Shown: positions 6,992 through 13,982, numbered from the stretch's first letter. The stretch: 14,126 nt of DNA from Rhodovulum sulfidophilum (GCA_003241785.1 QFPW01000040.1:1-14126); one strand, 5' to 3'. A program made the numbers and translations. Notes: generated by a model not told the origin, from the sequence alone.

Positions 6992-9118
6992 TCAGAAGGC
7001 GAGGCTCAGCGTCAGCTGCACCTCGCGCGCGTCGCCCTGGGCGCAGCCGCCGCCGGAATAGCAAATCGCGTGATAATCCTTGTCGAACAGGTTCGTCACG
7101 TTGACCGCGCCCTCGACCCCGCCGCGCGCGTAGCGCAGCGCGGCGTCGACCAGCGTATGCGCCGGCGTCTCGCGCAGGTTGGTGCTGTCGCCGTAGCTCA
7201 TGCCGACATAGCGCACCCCGGCGCCGAAGCTCAGCCCCTCGAACCGCTCGGCCTGGACCGCGTAGTTGGCCCAGAGCGAGGCCTCGTGCTCGGGCACCAG
7301 CGCCGGCCGGTTGCCCTCGTCGCCGTCGTTGCTCGAGGTGATCTTCGCGTCGATGTAGCTGTAGCCCGCGACCGCCGACAGCCCCTCGGTGAGCGACACG
7401 TCGGCCTCGAGCTCGACGCCGCGATGCCGCACCTCGCCGGTCTGCACCCAGAAGCCCATGTTCTCCGGATCGGTGGTCAGCACGTTGGTCTTGGTGATGT
7501 CGTAGAGCGCGGCCGAGAACAGCGCGTTGAAGGTCTCGGGCCGCCAGCGCAGGCCGATCTCGTACTGATCGGCCTCGGTCGGCTGGAAGAGATCGCCGTC
7601 GAAATCCGAGCCGGTGTTGACGACGAAGCCGGTGGCGTAGCTCGCATAGGGCGTGAACCCGCCGTCGAGCTCATAGGTGGCGCCGATATCCCAGACCAGC
7701 TTGTGGTCGTCCTGGCTGGTGTCGTCGCCGTAGAGGTGGTCGTCGAACCTGTTCTCGACCCAGGTCTGGCGCAGGCCGAAGCTCGCGAACAGCCGGTCGG
7801 TCACCTGCGCCTGGTTATGCGCGTAAAGGCCGTATTGCTCGACGGTCTGCACCCCGTCGAGGTAGATCTCCGGCAGCGGCATCGGGAAGTCGAAATCCGG
7901 ATCCGCGACCGGGATGAGATAGCTCGCGTCGTAGCCGTTCTTCGAATCCGCCTTCATCCGGCTCCAGTCGAGCCCGAGCAGCAGCGTGTTCTCGATCCCG
8001 CCCAGCACGAAGTCGACCTGCGCCTGGGTGTCGATCGCCGCCGTGGTCGCGGTCTCGTTCACGGTGAAATCGGCGTAGTTCATCTCCGTGTCGGAGGCCA
8101 TGCCGTTGAAGTAGAAGTCGCGGTAGTCGGTCTTCTGCCGCGCGAAGCGGGTCTGCTGGCGGATCGTGAGCCCCGGCGAGACCTCGTGCGAGAAGAGATA
8201 GCCCGCCGAGGCGATCTCGGCGTCGAAATGCGCGACATCGGGCAGCCTGTCCCAGACCCAGCCTGGCAGCTCGCCCGACGCGAGCGGATAATCCTCCCCC
8301 GCCACCGGCAGGTAGAGCGCGGGCGAGGTCTTGTCCTTCTGGTAGTTGGTCAGGATCGTGAGCTCGGTCCGGTCGTCCGGCCGCCAGGTCAGCGCGGGCG
8401 CGATCAGCTGGCGGTCATTGTGCGAGTTTTCGAGCCCGGTCTCGCCGTCGCGGTAGAGCCCGGTCAGCCGCCAGGCGAGCTTGTCGCCCTCGCCGATCGG
8501 ACCACCGACGTCGATGCCGGCCTGCGTCGTGTCGAACGGGCCGTAGGTCAGGAAGCCCGAGCGCAGCGGCTCGAACACCGGCCGCTTGGTCACCGCGTTG
8601 ACGATGCCGCCCGGGTCGGTCTCGCCGTAGAGCACCGCGTTCGGCCCCTTCAGCACATCGATCCCCTCGAGGCTGTAGGGCTCCATCACGAAGCCCGAGA
8701 AGCCGATCACCTTCTGCGGCAGCCCGTCGCGATAGGTGCCGTAGGGCCCGATGTCGAAGCCGCGCACCAGGAACTGGCTGAAGCGGCCGTCCTGGCCCCA
8801 GGGCGAGGGCACCACGCCCGGCGCGTAGGAGATCGCCTGCTCGAGGCTTTGCGGCCGGCGCTGCTCCAGCGATTCCTGGGTGATGACCGAGATCCCCTGC
8901 GGGATGCGCTCGATCGGCGTGTCGGTCTTGGTCGCGATCGCCGAGGAGAGCGGCACGAGGCCGTCATCCGCCGCCGCGTCGATGCTGAGCGTGTCGAGCA
9001 CCAGGAAATCGGCGGCCTCGGGCCCGGCCAGGCTCGGCGCCGGCGCGTCCTGCGCCGCGACGGCGCCACCGGATGCGATAAGCAGGGGCGCGATCGCGCC
9101 CATCAAGCTGCGTCTCAA
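6992..9118 (-). CDS. TonB-dependent ferric-siderophore receptor, FhuA-like
   Basis: 708-aa outer-membrane receptor. The start is TTG at 9118: GGAGG lies 5 nt upstream, and the protein then begins MRRSLMGAIAPLLIASGG, with likely signal cleavage after AVAA (about residue 22). A TonB-box-like stretch FLVLDTLSID (38-47) leads to the plug (about 64-178), with PQGISVITQE, LVRGFD and GPNAVLYGETDPGGIVN, typical of the siderophore-receptor subfamily. The remainder is beta-barrel with alternating aromatic strands. A cysteine pair (C686, C692) precedes the last strand, as in FhuA relatives, and the chain ends in phenylalanine as expected for barrel assembly. There is no STN domain, so sigma/anti-sigma signalling is unlikely. 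The ligand (hydroxamate or other) cannot be told. No transporter partners are adjacent. Confidence 0.93.
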   Translation of the reverse strand: MRRSLMGAIAPLLIASGGAVAAQDAPAPSLAGPEAADFLVLDTLSIDAAADDGLVPLSSAIATKTDTPIERIPQGISVITQESLEQRRPQSLEQAISYAPGVVPSPWGQDGRFSQFLVRGFDIGPYGTYRDGLPQKVIGFSGFVMEPYSLEGIDVLKGPNAVLYGETDPGGIVNAVTKRPVFEPLRSGFLTYGPFDTTQAGIDVGGPIGEGDKLAWRLTGLYRDGETGLENSHNDRQLIAPALTWRPDDRTELTILTNYQKDKTSPALYLPVAGEDYPLASGELPGWVWDRLPDVAHFDAEIASAGYLFSHEVSPGLTIRQQTRFARQKTDYRDFYFNGMASDTEMNYADFTVNETATTAAIDTQAQVDFVLGGIENTLLLGLDWSRMKADSKNGYDASYLIPVADPDFDFPMPLPEIYLDGVQTVEQYGLYAHNQAQVTDRLFASFGLRQTWVENRFDDHLYGDDTSQDDHKLVWDIGATYELDGGFTPYASYATGFVVNTGSDFDGDLFQPTEADQYEIGLRWRPETFNALFSAALYDITKTNVLTTDPENMGFWVQTGEVRHRGVELEADVSLTEGLSAVAGYSYIDAKITSSNDGDEGNRPALVPEHEASLWANYAVQAERFEGLSFGAGVRYVGMSYGDSTNLRETPAHTLVDAALRYARGGVEGAVNVTNLFDKDYHAICYSGGGCAQGDAREVQLTLSLAF

Positions 9119-9123
9119 TCTGT

Positions 9124-9128
9124 CCTCC
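9124..9128 (-). promoter_or_regulatory. Shine-Dalgarno that sets the TTG start of the receptor
   Basis: GGAGG on the minus strand, 5 nt from TTG at 9118. The first in-frame ATG is five codons further in and would remove the basic RR of the signal peptide, so TTG is preferred. Confidence 0.75.
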
Positions 9129-9182
9129 GAAATAGAACGGCCTGCCTGGCGAGCTTTCGGTGGGTTGAGCCGCGTCCATATG

Positions 9183-9211
9183 TCGTTACGAGGGCATCGG
9201 AGACGGGTCAA
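9183..9211 (-). promoter_or_regulatory. Candidate sigma-70 promoter of the receptor gene
   Basis: TTGACC, a 17-nt spacer, then TAACGA on the minus strand, about 65 nt upstream of the TTG start. The -35 is good and the -10 is weak. I see no Fur-like or Irr/ICE-like palindrome around it. Confidence 0.4.
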
Positions 9212-9240
9212 GACGCCTCCGCCGCCGGGCCGGTCCCGGA

Positions 9241-9280
9241 GCGCGGCGGGGTCCCGGATCGGCCGGCGCGCGGCGGGGTC
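9241..9280. repeat. 13-bp direct repeat after the PAP2 gene
   Basis: GCGCGGCGGGGTC occurs at 9241-9253 and 9268-9280, the second copy running into the PAP2 stop codon. Probably a small tandem duplication; no function is evident. Confidence 0.5.
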
Positions 9281-9806
9281 AGAACGGGATGGAATAGGCG
9301 AGACCTATTCCGCCGCCGGGCGTCTCGTAGAGCCGGACCCCGGTGGAGAGGGCGCCGATCGCGGCGCCGGCCAGAACCTGCGCGAACGTATGCTCCTCCG
9401 CCGCCATCCGCGAGGCGCCGACTAGCGCGACCGCCGCCGCGGCTCCGGCGGCGACGAGCCGGTTCCCCGGCGCGCAATGCGCGGCCAGATCCGTCGCGCC
9501 GGAGGCCGCGGCGGCGGTGTGACCGGAGGGAAAGCCATGGGAGACGCCGTTCGGCCGCGTGTTGAGCGGCGAGTCGCCGAGCCCGTATTTCAGCCCCTGC
9601 GTGACCGCCGTTTGCGCCGTGAACCCGGCGGCGTAGCCGCCGAGGCGATGCTGGCGCGCCGCGCAGGTCGCGGCGGCCAGCGGCAGGGCGATCTGGAGCG
9701 CGTCGCCGAGCGCGGTGAGGGCGTCTCCCGCCTCGGCCGCGGGTGCCAGCGCCAGGGCCGCGAGGAGGACGATGGCGCGCACGGGCCAGCCGGAACGCTT
9801 GGGCAC
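9279..9806 (-). CDS. PAP2-family membrane phosphatase
   Basis: 175-aa small PAP2 (acid phosphatase/lipid phosphatase) protein. It has an N-terminal signal or first membrane segment (about 8-26, possible cleavage after AEA) and further hydrophobic alanine-rich segments. The three phosphatase signatures are visible: K73 with R84-P85, PSGHT (93-97, catalytic H96) and SRMAAEEH (132-139, nucleophile H139). Two deviations stand out: the K-to-RP gap is 10 rather than the usual 6 residues, and the aspartate expected four after H139 is Q143. The GTG start at 9806 has AAGGAG 7 nt upstream. It lies 61 bp after the sensor kinase and has a direct-repeat operator in front. Likely substrates are lipid phosphates (undecaprenyl pyrophosphate, lipid A or phosphatidylglycerophosphate); which one cannot be told. 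Confidence 0.85.
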   Translation of the reverse strand: MPKRSGWPVRAIVLLAALALAPAAEAGDALTALGDALQIALPLAAATCAARQHRLGGYAAGFTAQTAVTQGLKYGLGDSPLNTRPNGVSHGFPSGHTAAAASGATDLAAHCAPGNRLVAAGAAAAVALVGASRMAAEEHTFAQVLAGAAIGALSTGVRLYETPGGGIGLAYSIPF

Positions 9807-9855
9807 GATAGGTCTCCTTCCCGACAGGATCGGGACGGAGGCTTGGCGGGCGAGA

Positions 9856-9872
9856 CTTACGCCTGGCTTAGG
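9856..9872 (-). promoter_or_regulatory. PmrA/QseB-like direct-repeat operator A, upstream of PAP2
   Basis: Minus strand CCTAAG-CCAGG-CGTAAG: two hexamers 11 bp apart. It overlaps the sensor-kinase stop codon and ends 49 nt before the PAP2 GTG. It shares a 12-base identity (GCGGCCTAAGCC) with operator B, and TCTCGCC follows, as in the other two sites. No -35 element is evident, consistent with an activator-dependent promoter. Confidence 0.6.
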
Positions 9873-11163
9873 CCGCCGGGAAGGTCACCCGGGCCTCGGC
9901 GCCGCCCGCGTCGGCGCGATTGGCGATCGCAAGGGAGAGGCCGTGCCGCGCGGCGATCAGCTCGGCGATGGCGAGGCCGAGCCCGCTGCCCTCGGCCTCC
10001 TGGCCCTCGACGCGGAAGAACCGCTCGAAGACCCGGGGCAGGGCCTCGGGCGGGATGCCGGGGCCGTCGTCGCGCACCGTCACGACGATCCCGCCGCCCG
10101 GCGCGCGGCGCATCTCGACGTCGACCGTCCCGCCCTCCGGCGTGTAGCGCACCGCGTTGTCGATCAGCGTCTCGAGCAGGACGCGGAAATCCTCGTGGTC
10201 GCCGGGCGCCGATGCCTCGATCCGCTCGGTCAGCCCGAGATCGACGCGCCGCGCGATCGCGAGCGGGGTCAGGGCCTCGATCGTCTCGCGCACCACGGCG
10301 TCGAGCCGCACCGCCGCCCGCGGCCGCGGCGAGCCCGCCTCCTGCCGGGCGAGGCGCAGCAGCTGTCCGACGAGCGCGCTGGCCCGCCGCGCCGCGGCCT
10401 CGACGAAGGCGAGGCGCGCGCGCGGGAGCCCCTCCTCGCCGCCGGCGCGCAGGTTGCCGACTTCGAGGGTCAGCGCCGCGAGGGGGGTGCGCAGCTGGTG
10501 CGCCGCGTCGGCGACGAAGGCGCGCTGCTGGTCCATGAGCCCGCGCAACCGCTCGAGAAGCCCGTTCATCGCGAGGACGAGCGGCCGCATCTCGGAGGGC
10601 ACGTGCCGGGTCTCGATCGGCGCGACATCCGACGCGTCGCGGGCGGCGATGTCGGCGGTGACCCGGGCGAGGCGGCGGAAGGCGCGCCTCAGCACGGTGT
10701 CGACGACCACCCAGAGCACCGGGATGGCGACGAGGATCGGCAGGATGGCGGCGAGCGCCGCGCCGCTCGCCATCTCGCGCCGGACCTCGCGCCGCTGGCC
10801 GATCTGGACCAGCCGGTCGGGTCGGTCGAGCGCGAAGACGCGCCAGGCGTGCCCGCCCGCGCGGAGGTCGGTGAAACCCGCCGCGGGCGCGGCGGGGAAC
10901 AGGCAGGGCGCCGCGGCGCAGACCGGGTCCCGCCCGTCGTGGAACCGGACCTCGATGACGAGATCGTCCTCGCTGTCGTGCGGCGGCAACTGGACGCCGG
11001 CCGGTCCGGTATCGCCGACGAGCCGGGCGACCTGTTCGAGCTGGAGGTCGAGAAACTCGTTCGCTTCCCGCGCGGCGATCCAGTAGGAGGCCGCGCCGGC
11101 GAGCACGCCGACCAGGGTCAGCAGCGCGACGAGCGTCGCGATGGTGGCGCGCCGGAGCGACAT
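9868..11163 (-). CDS. Sensor histidine kinase, QseC/PmrB/TctE type
   Basis: 431-aa inner-membrane kinase. TM1 is about 7-29 and TM2 about 132-157, enclosing a periplasmic domain of about 100 residues. HAMP-like linker 158-210, then the H-box FVADAAHQLRTPL (phospho-acceptor H222), N-box LIDNAVRYTP (N336), DDGPGIP (365-371), F-box RVFERFFR and GSGLGLAIAELIAARHG (392-408). The periplasmic loop has an acidic DSEDD (63-67) and two cysteines, C82 and C87. The ATG at 11163 shares its A with the regulator's TGA; an adjacent GTG at 11166 would give one extra residue. It autophosphorylates and passes phosphate to D51 of the partner regulator. The signal is unknown. Confidence 0.94.
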   Translation of the reverse strand: MSLRRATIATLVALLTLVGVLAGAASYWIAAREANEFLDLQLEQVARLVGDTGPAGVQLPPHDSEDDLVIEVRFHDGRDPVCAAAPCLFPAAPAAGFTDLRAGGHAWRVFALDRPDRLVQIGQRREVRREMASGAALAAILPILVAIPVLWVVVDTVLRRAFRRLARVTADIAARDASDVAPIETRHVPSEMRPLVLAMNGLLERLRGLMDQQRAFVADAAHQLRTPLAALTLEVGNLRAGGEEGLPRARLAFVEAAARRASALVGQLLRLARQEAGSPRPRAAVRLDAVVRETIEALTPLAIARRVDLGLTERIEASAPGDHEDFRVLLETLIDNAVRYTPEGGTVDVEMRRAPGGGIVVTVRDDGPGIPPEALPRVFERFFRVEGQEAEGSGLGLAIAELIAARHGLSLAIANRADAGGAEARVTFPAA

Positions 11164-11825
11164 CACGGATCCCGCGTGACGAGCCAGCCGACGCCGCGCA
11201 CGTTCCGGATCACCTCCGCGCCGAACTTGCGCCGGACGTAGTGGATCAGCACGTCGATCGCGTTGCTCTCGACCTCGTGGCCCCAGCCGTAGATGCGGTC
11301 CTCGAGCTGAGCGCGCGACAGGATCTGCCCGGGCCGCTCGAGCAGCGCCCGCATCAGCGCGAACTCGCGGGCCGGGAGCACCTCGCGGGCGCCGCGAAAG
11401 CTGAGCTCCCGGGTTCCGAGGTCGAGCGCGAGCGCGTCGGTGCCGATGACGGAGCGGGCGTGGCCGGCCTGCCGCCGGAGCAGCGCGCGCATCCGCGCGA
11501 GCAGCTCGGTGATCTCGAACGGCTTGACGAGATAGTCGTCCGCGCCGAGGTCGAGACCCCGCACGCGGCTTTCGAGGTCGTCCCGCGCGCTCAGCACCAG
11601 GAGCGGCACGCGGTCGCCCCGCCGGCGCAGCGCCGCGAGCAGGTCGAAGCCGTCGCGCAGCGGCAGGCCGAGGTCGAGAAGCACCAGCGCGTGGACCGCT
11701 CCGAGGAGCGCCTCCTCGCCTTCCAGCCCGTCCCTCGCCCAGTCGACATCCATTCCCTCGGCCGCGAGCGCGCGGCGCAGCGCGTCCGCGATCATCCGGT
11801 CATCCTCGACGAGCAGCACGCGCAC
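11163..11825 (-). CDS. OmpR/PhoB-family response regulator, PmrA/QseB/TctD type
   Basis: 220-aa DNA-binding regulator. Receiver domain 1-115 with D8/D9, phospho-acceptor D51 in LLDLGLPLRDG, S79 and K101 (LVKPF). Winged helix 125-218 with SRAQLEDRIYGWGHEVESN and the recognition-helix region NAIDVLIHYVRRKFG, close in style to QseB/PmrA. The GTG start at 11825 has GAGGA 7 nt upstream and gives a standard length. The frame stays open to 12029 and an ATG at 12002 has its own GGAG, but the added 59 residues are Arg/Pro-rich and look non-coding. It is in an operon with the kinase (1-nt overlap). The direct-repeat operators nearby suggest that it regulates itself and its neighbours. Confidence 0.93.
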   Translation of the reverse strand: MRVLLVEDDRMIADALRRALAAEGMDVDWARDGLEGEEALLGAVHALVLLDLGLPLRDGFDLLAALRRRGDRVPLLVLSARDDLESRVRGLDLGADDYLVKPFEITELLARMRALLRRQAGHARSVIGTDALALDLGTRELSFRGAREVLPAREFALMRALLERPGQILSRAQLEDRIYGWGHEVESNAIDVLIHYVRRKFGAEVIRNVRGVGWLVTRDP

Positions 11826-12040
11826 GCGGTCTTCCTCAGGTTCGCCGGACCAGGGCGCGGCGCCCAGCGTAGCATCCGGCGCGGCCCGCGGCCACGCGCT
11901 TCGCGCCGGGACCGGCGGATCGCGGCGCCGTGGCGGCGAGCGCCGCGGGCGGCGGGTGGGCTTCGGGCGGGCGCCCGGGCGCGGTCCGATCGAGCATCGC
12001 ATGTGTCTCCGGATTGCCCGGACAGACATCGCCGCGCCGA

Positions 12041-12057
12041 ATTAGGCGGGGCTTAGG
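12041..12057 (-). promoter_or_regulatory. PmrA/QseB-like direct-repeat operator B, facing the regulator operon
   Basis: Minus strand CCTAAG-CCCCG-CCTAAT, two hexamers with an 11-bp period. It is oriented toward the regulator/kinase operon and suggests autoregulation. GCGG precedes it and TCGGCGC follows, matching the flanks of operator A. Confidence 0.6.
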
Positions 12058-12063
12058 CCGCTT

Positions 12064-12080
12064 CCTAATCTTCCTCTAAT
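12064..12080 (+). promoter_or_regulatory. PmrA/QseB-like direct-repeat operator C, facing the ArnT-like gene
   Basis: Plus strand CCTAAT-CTTCC-TCTAAT, two hexamers with an 11-bp period, ending 47 nt before the ATG of the ArnT-like gene. TCTGCGC follows, as at the other sites. It is separated from operator B by only 6 bp and points the other way. Confidence 0.6.
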
Positions 12081-12127
12081 TCTGCGCGCGCGGTGTCCCG
12101 CCGGAACAACCACCCGGGATCCCGACC

Positions 12128-13690
12128 ATGAGGCAGATGAGCATCGCACCCTCCCGCGACGGGACGGCCGCGCGCGTGGAGACGAGCCGCGTCGCGCTCG
12201 CCATGCTCGGCTTCGCCGCCGTCGCGCTCTTCGGCGTGCTGAGCCGGCCGCCGCTGCCGGTGGACGAGACGCGCTATCTCGCGGTCGCCTGGGAGATGCA
12301 TGTGACGGGCGACTGGCTGGTGCCTCATCTGAACGGCGCCGTCTACGCCCACAAGCCGCCGCTGCTGTTCTGGCTGATCAATCTGGTCTGGGCGGTCTTC
12401 GGCGTCTCCGAGACCGGCGCGCGCCTGGTCGGCCCGGCCTTCGGCACCGCCGCGATCGGGCTGGCGGGGCTGCTCGCGCGGCGCTTGTGGCCCGCGCGGC
12501 CCGGGGTCGCGGGACGGGCCGCGCTGGTGCTGGCCGGGTTCGCCACCTACGCGATCTACGCGGGACTCGTCATGTTCGACGCGATCCTCACCGTCGCCGT
12601 GCTCCTCGGCGCGCTGGCGCTCACCCGCGCCGGCCGGACGCCGCGCTGGTGGCTCGGGCTCGGCGCTGCGCTCGGGCTCGGCGCGCTGGCCAAGGGGCCG
12701 GTGATCCTGGCGCATCTGGCGCCGCTCGCGCTCACCGCGCCGCTCTGGTCCGCGCTGGGATGGCGGCGGACCCTCGGCGGCGCGCTCGCCGCGCTTGGGG
12801 TGGGGCTCGGCATCGTCGGGCTCTGGCTCGTGCCCGCGATCCTGGCCGGCGGGCCCGCGTACCGCGACGCGGTGCTCTGGACCCAGAGCGCCGCGCGCGT
12901 CGGCGGCTCGCTCGGCCACGGGCGGCCCTGGTGGTTCTTCCTGGCGCTGCTGCCGCTGATCGGCTGGCCCTGGCTCTGGTCGCGCGAGGTGCTCGCGAGC
13001 CTTCTCGCGACCGGGCGGAGCGACCCGGGCGCGCGCTTCTGCCGGATCTGGCTCGGCGCGTCGCTGCTTCTGTTCAGCCTGATCGGCGGCAAGCAGGTCC
13101 ATTACCTGCTGCCCACGCTTCCGGCGATCGCGCTCCTCGTCGCGCGTTTCGCGGCGGTCGAGCGGATCGACCTCGCAGCCGCCGGGCTGCTTCAGCTGGC
13201 GCTCGGCTTCGCCGCGCTGGCGCTCGCGTTCGGGCTCATCCCGGGAGAGGCGGCGGCGGCGCTCGCGCGGCCGGCCTGGGCGAGCGCGCTGGTCGGCGTG
13301 ATGCTCCTCGTCCTCGCCTTCGCCACGCCGCTGCTCCGGGGCACCGCGATGGTCCTGCCCGGCCTCGCGCTGGCGGGCCTGGCCTCGCTGGCCTTCCTGA
13401 TCGGGGCACCGGGCACGATCTGCGCTGCGCGGCCGATGGTGGAAATCCTCGCGGCGGCGGGGGCGTCGCCGGTCGGCTTTCTCGGCGACTACCGGGGCGA
13501 GTTCACGTTCGCGGCGCGGCTCACGCGGCCGCTCGTCCCATTCGCCACGGAGAAAGCCGCCATGGCCTGGCTGGAGACGACCCCGGGGGCGCTCCTGGTC
13601 GCGCGCCCCGGCGACATCACCGTTCCGCCGGCGAGGGAGGTCGCCTGCGCGGGCCGGCGCTACGGCGTCTGGCGCGGCGGCGCGCGGTGA
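12128..13690 (+). CDS. ArnT-like polyprenyl-phosphate glycosyltransferase (PMT_2 family)
   Basis: 520-aa integral inner-membrane GT-C transferase. TM1 is about 22-40. The first periplasmic loop carries the catalytic-type acidic motif PVDETRYLAVAWEM (44-57, D46/E47) followed by GDWLVPHLNG and HKPPLLFWLI (75-84), the arrangement seen in ArnT, which moves L-Ara4N from undecaprenyl phosphate to lipid A. About ten further hydrophobic segments follow, with GGKQVHYLLPTLPAIALL near the middle. A short soluble C-terminal tail (about 450-520) follows the last membrane helix. Donor sugar and acceptor cannot be read from sequence; other PMT_2 members act on proteins or polysaccharide. No arnA/B/C/D homologues are in the window. 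ATG at 12128 has no good Shine-Dalgarno; an alternative ATG is three codons in. Confidence 0.87.
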   Translation: MRQMSIAPSRDGTAARVETSRVALAMLGFAAVALFGVLSRPPLPVDETRYLAVAWEMHVTGDWLVPHLNGAVYAHKPPLLFWLINLVWAVFGVSETGARLVGPAFGTAAIGLAGLLARRLWPARPGVAGRAALVLAGFATYAIYAGLVMFDAILTVAVLLGALALTRAGRTPRWWLGLGAALGLGALAKGPVILAHLAPLALTAPLWSALGWRRTLGGALAALGVGLGIVGLWLVPAILAGGPAYRDAVLWTQSAARVGGSLGHGRPWWFFLALLPLIGWPWLWSREVLASLLATGRSDPGARFCRIWLGASLLLFSLIGGKQVHYLLPTLPAIALLVARFAAVERIDLAAAGLLQLALGFAALALAFGLIPGEAAAALARPAWASALVGVMLLVLAFATPLLRGTAMVLPGLALAGLASLAFLIGAPGTICAARPMVEILAAAGASPVGFLGDYRGEFTFAARLTRPLVPFATEKAAMAWLETTPGALLVARPGDITVPPAREVACAGRRYGVWRGGAR

Positions 13691-13801
13691 GCCGCGCCGG
13701 GATCCCGGTCGCCGGCGAAACGCGGGCAGGATCTCGGCGCTGGTTCGCCGCCTCTCCCGAGAATGAGTCTTATGATGTATGGCGCGCGGACGGCCGCGAC
13801 C

Positions 13802-13826
13802 GGCCTCGGGGCGCCGAGGCCTTTTT
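13802..13826 (+). terminator. Rho-independent terminator of the ArnT-like gene
   Basis: Perfect 8-bp stem GGCCTCGG / CCGAGGCC with loop GGCG, directly followed by TTTTT. It lies 111 bp after the stop codon, on the coding strand, and separates the transferase from purU. Confidence 0.88.
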
Positions 13827-13953
13827 GGCGCTGAAGCGTCGGGAATGGGACAGCCGCCGCGCGCCATTCCCCGCATGGGAGCGGGAGACGACCCTCGATA
13901 CCCGATCCGCCGGCCGAGCCCTCCCCGGGAGGCTCCCGGCGGGCACGGAGCCT

Positions 13954-13982
13954 TTGACGGTCGCGCGATCGCCTGCCATCAA
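13954..13982 (+). promoter_or_regulatory. Candidate sigma-70 promoter of purU
   Basis: TTGACG, a 17-nt spacer, then CATCAA. The -35 matches consensus at 5 of 6 positions and the -10 at 3 of 6. It lies downstream of the terminator and about 65 nt upstream of the purU ATG. Confidence 0.4.

Larger units (their letters stand above)
11826..12127. promoter_or_regulatory. Divergent regulatory region between the regulator and the ArnT-like gene
   Basis: 302 bp without a supported gene. It contains operators B and C back to back at 12041-12080, inside the most AT-rich stretch of this region. From operator B to the regulator GTG is 215 nt, so the regulator mRNA probably has a long GC-rich leader. No sigma-70 -35/-10 pair is clear in either direction. 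Confidence 0.6.

Noticed and set aside
9291..9311. Perfect 8-bp inverted repeat GGAATAGG / CCTATTCC with a 5-nt loop.
   Set aside because: It lies inside the PAP2 coding end, encoding GIGLAYS, has no T-run, and is not at a promoter; probably a coding coincidence.
6632..9565. Plus-strand open frame of about 977 codons across the receptor.
   Set aside because: Antisense of the TonB-dependent receptor; no signal peptide or family motifs.
12065..13876. Long minus-strand open frame of about 603 codons opposite the ArnT-like gene.
   Set aside because: The product is a low-complexity Arg/Pro/Glu string, as expected for the antisense of a GC-rich membrane protein gene; the plus-strand product has clear family motifs.
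13836..13960. Possible cobalamin-type riboswitch before purU (stretches such as GGGACAGCC and GACGACCC).
   Set aside because: The invariant core segments of that class cannot be aligned, and purU is not an expected target.
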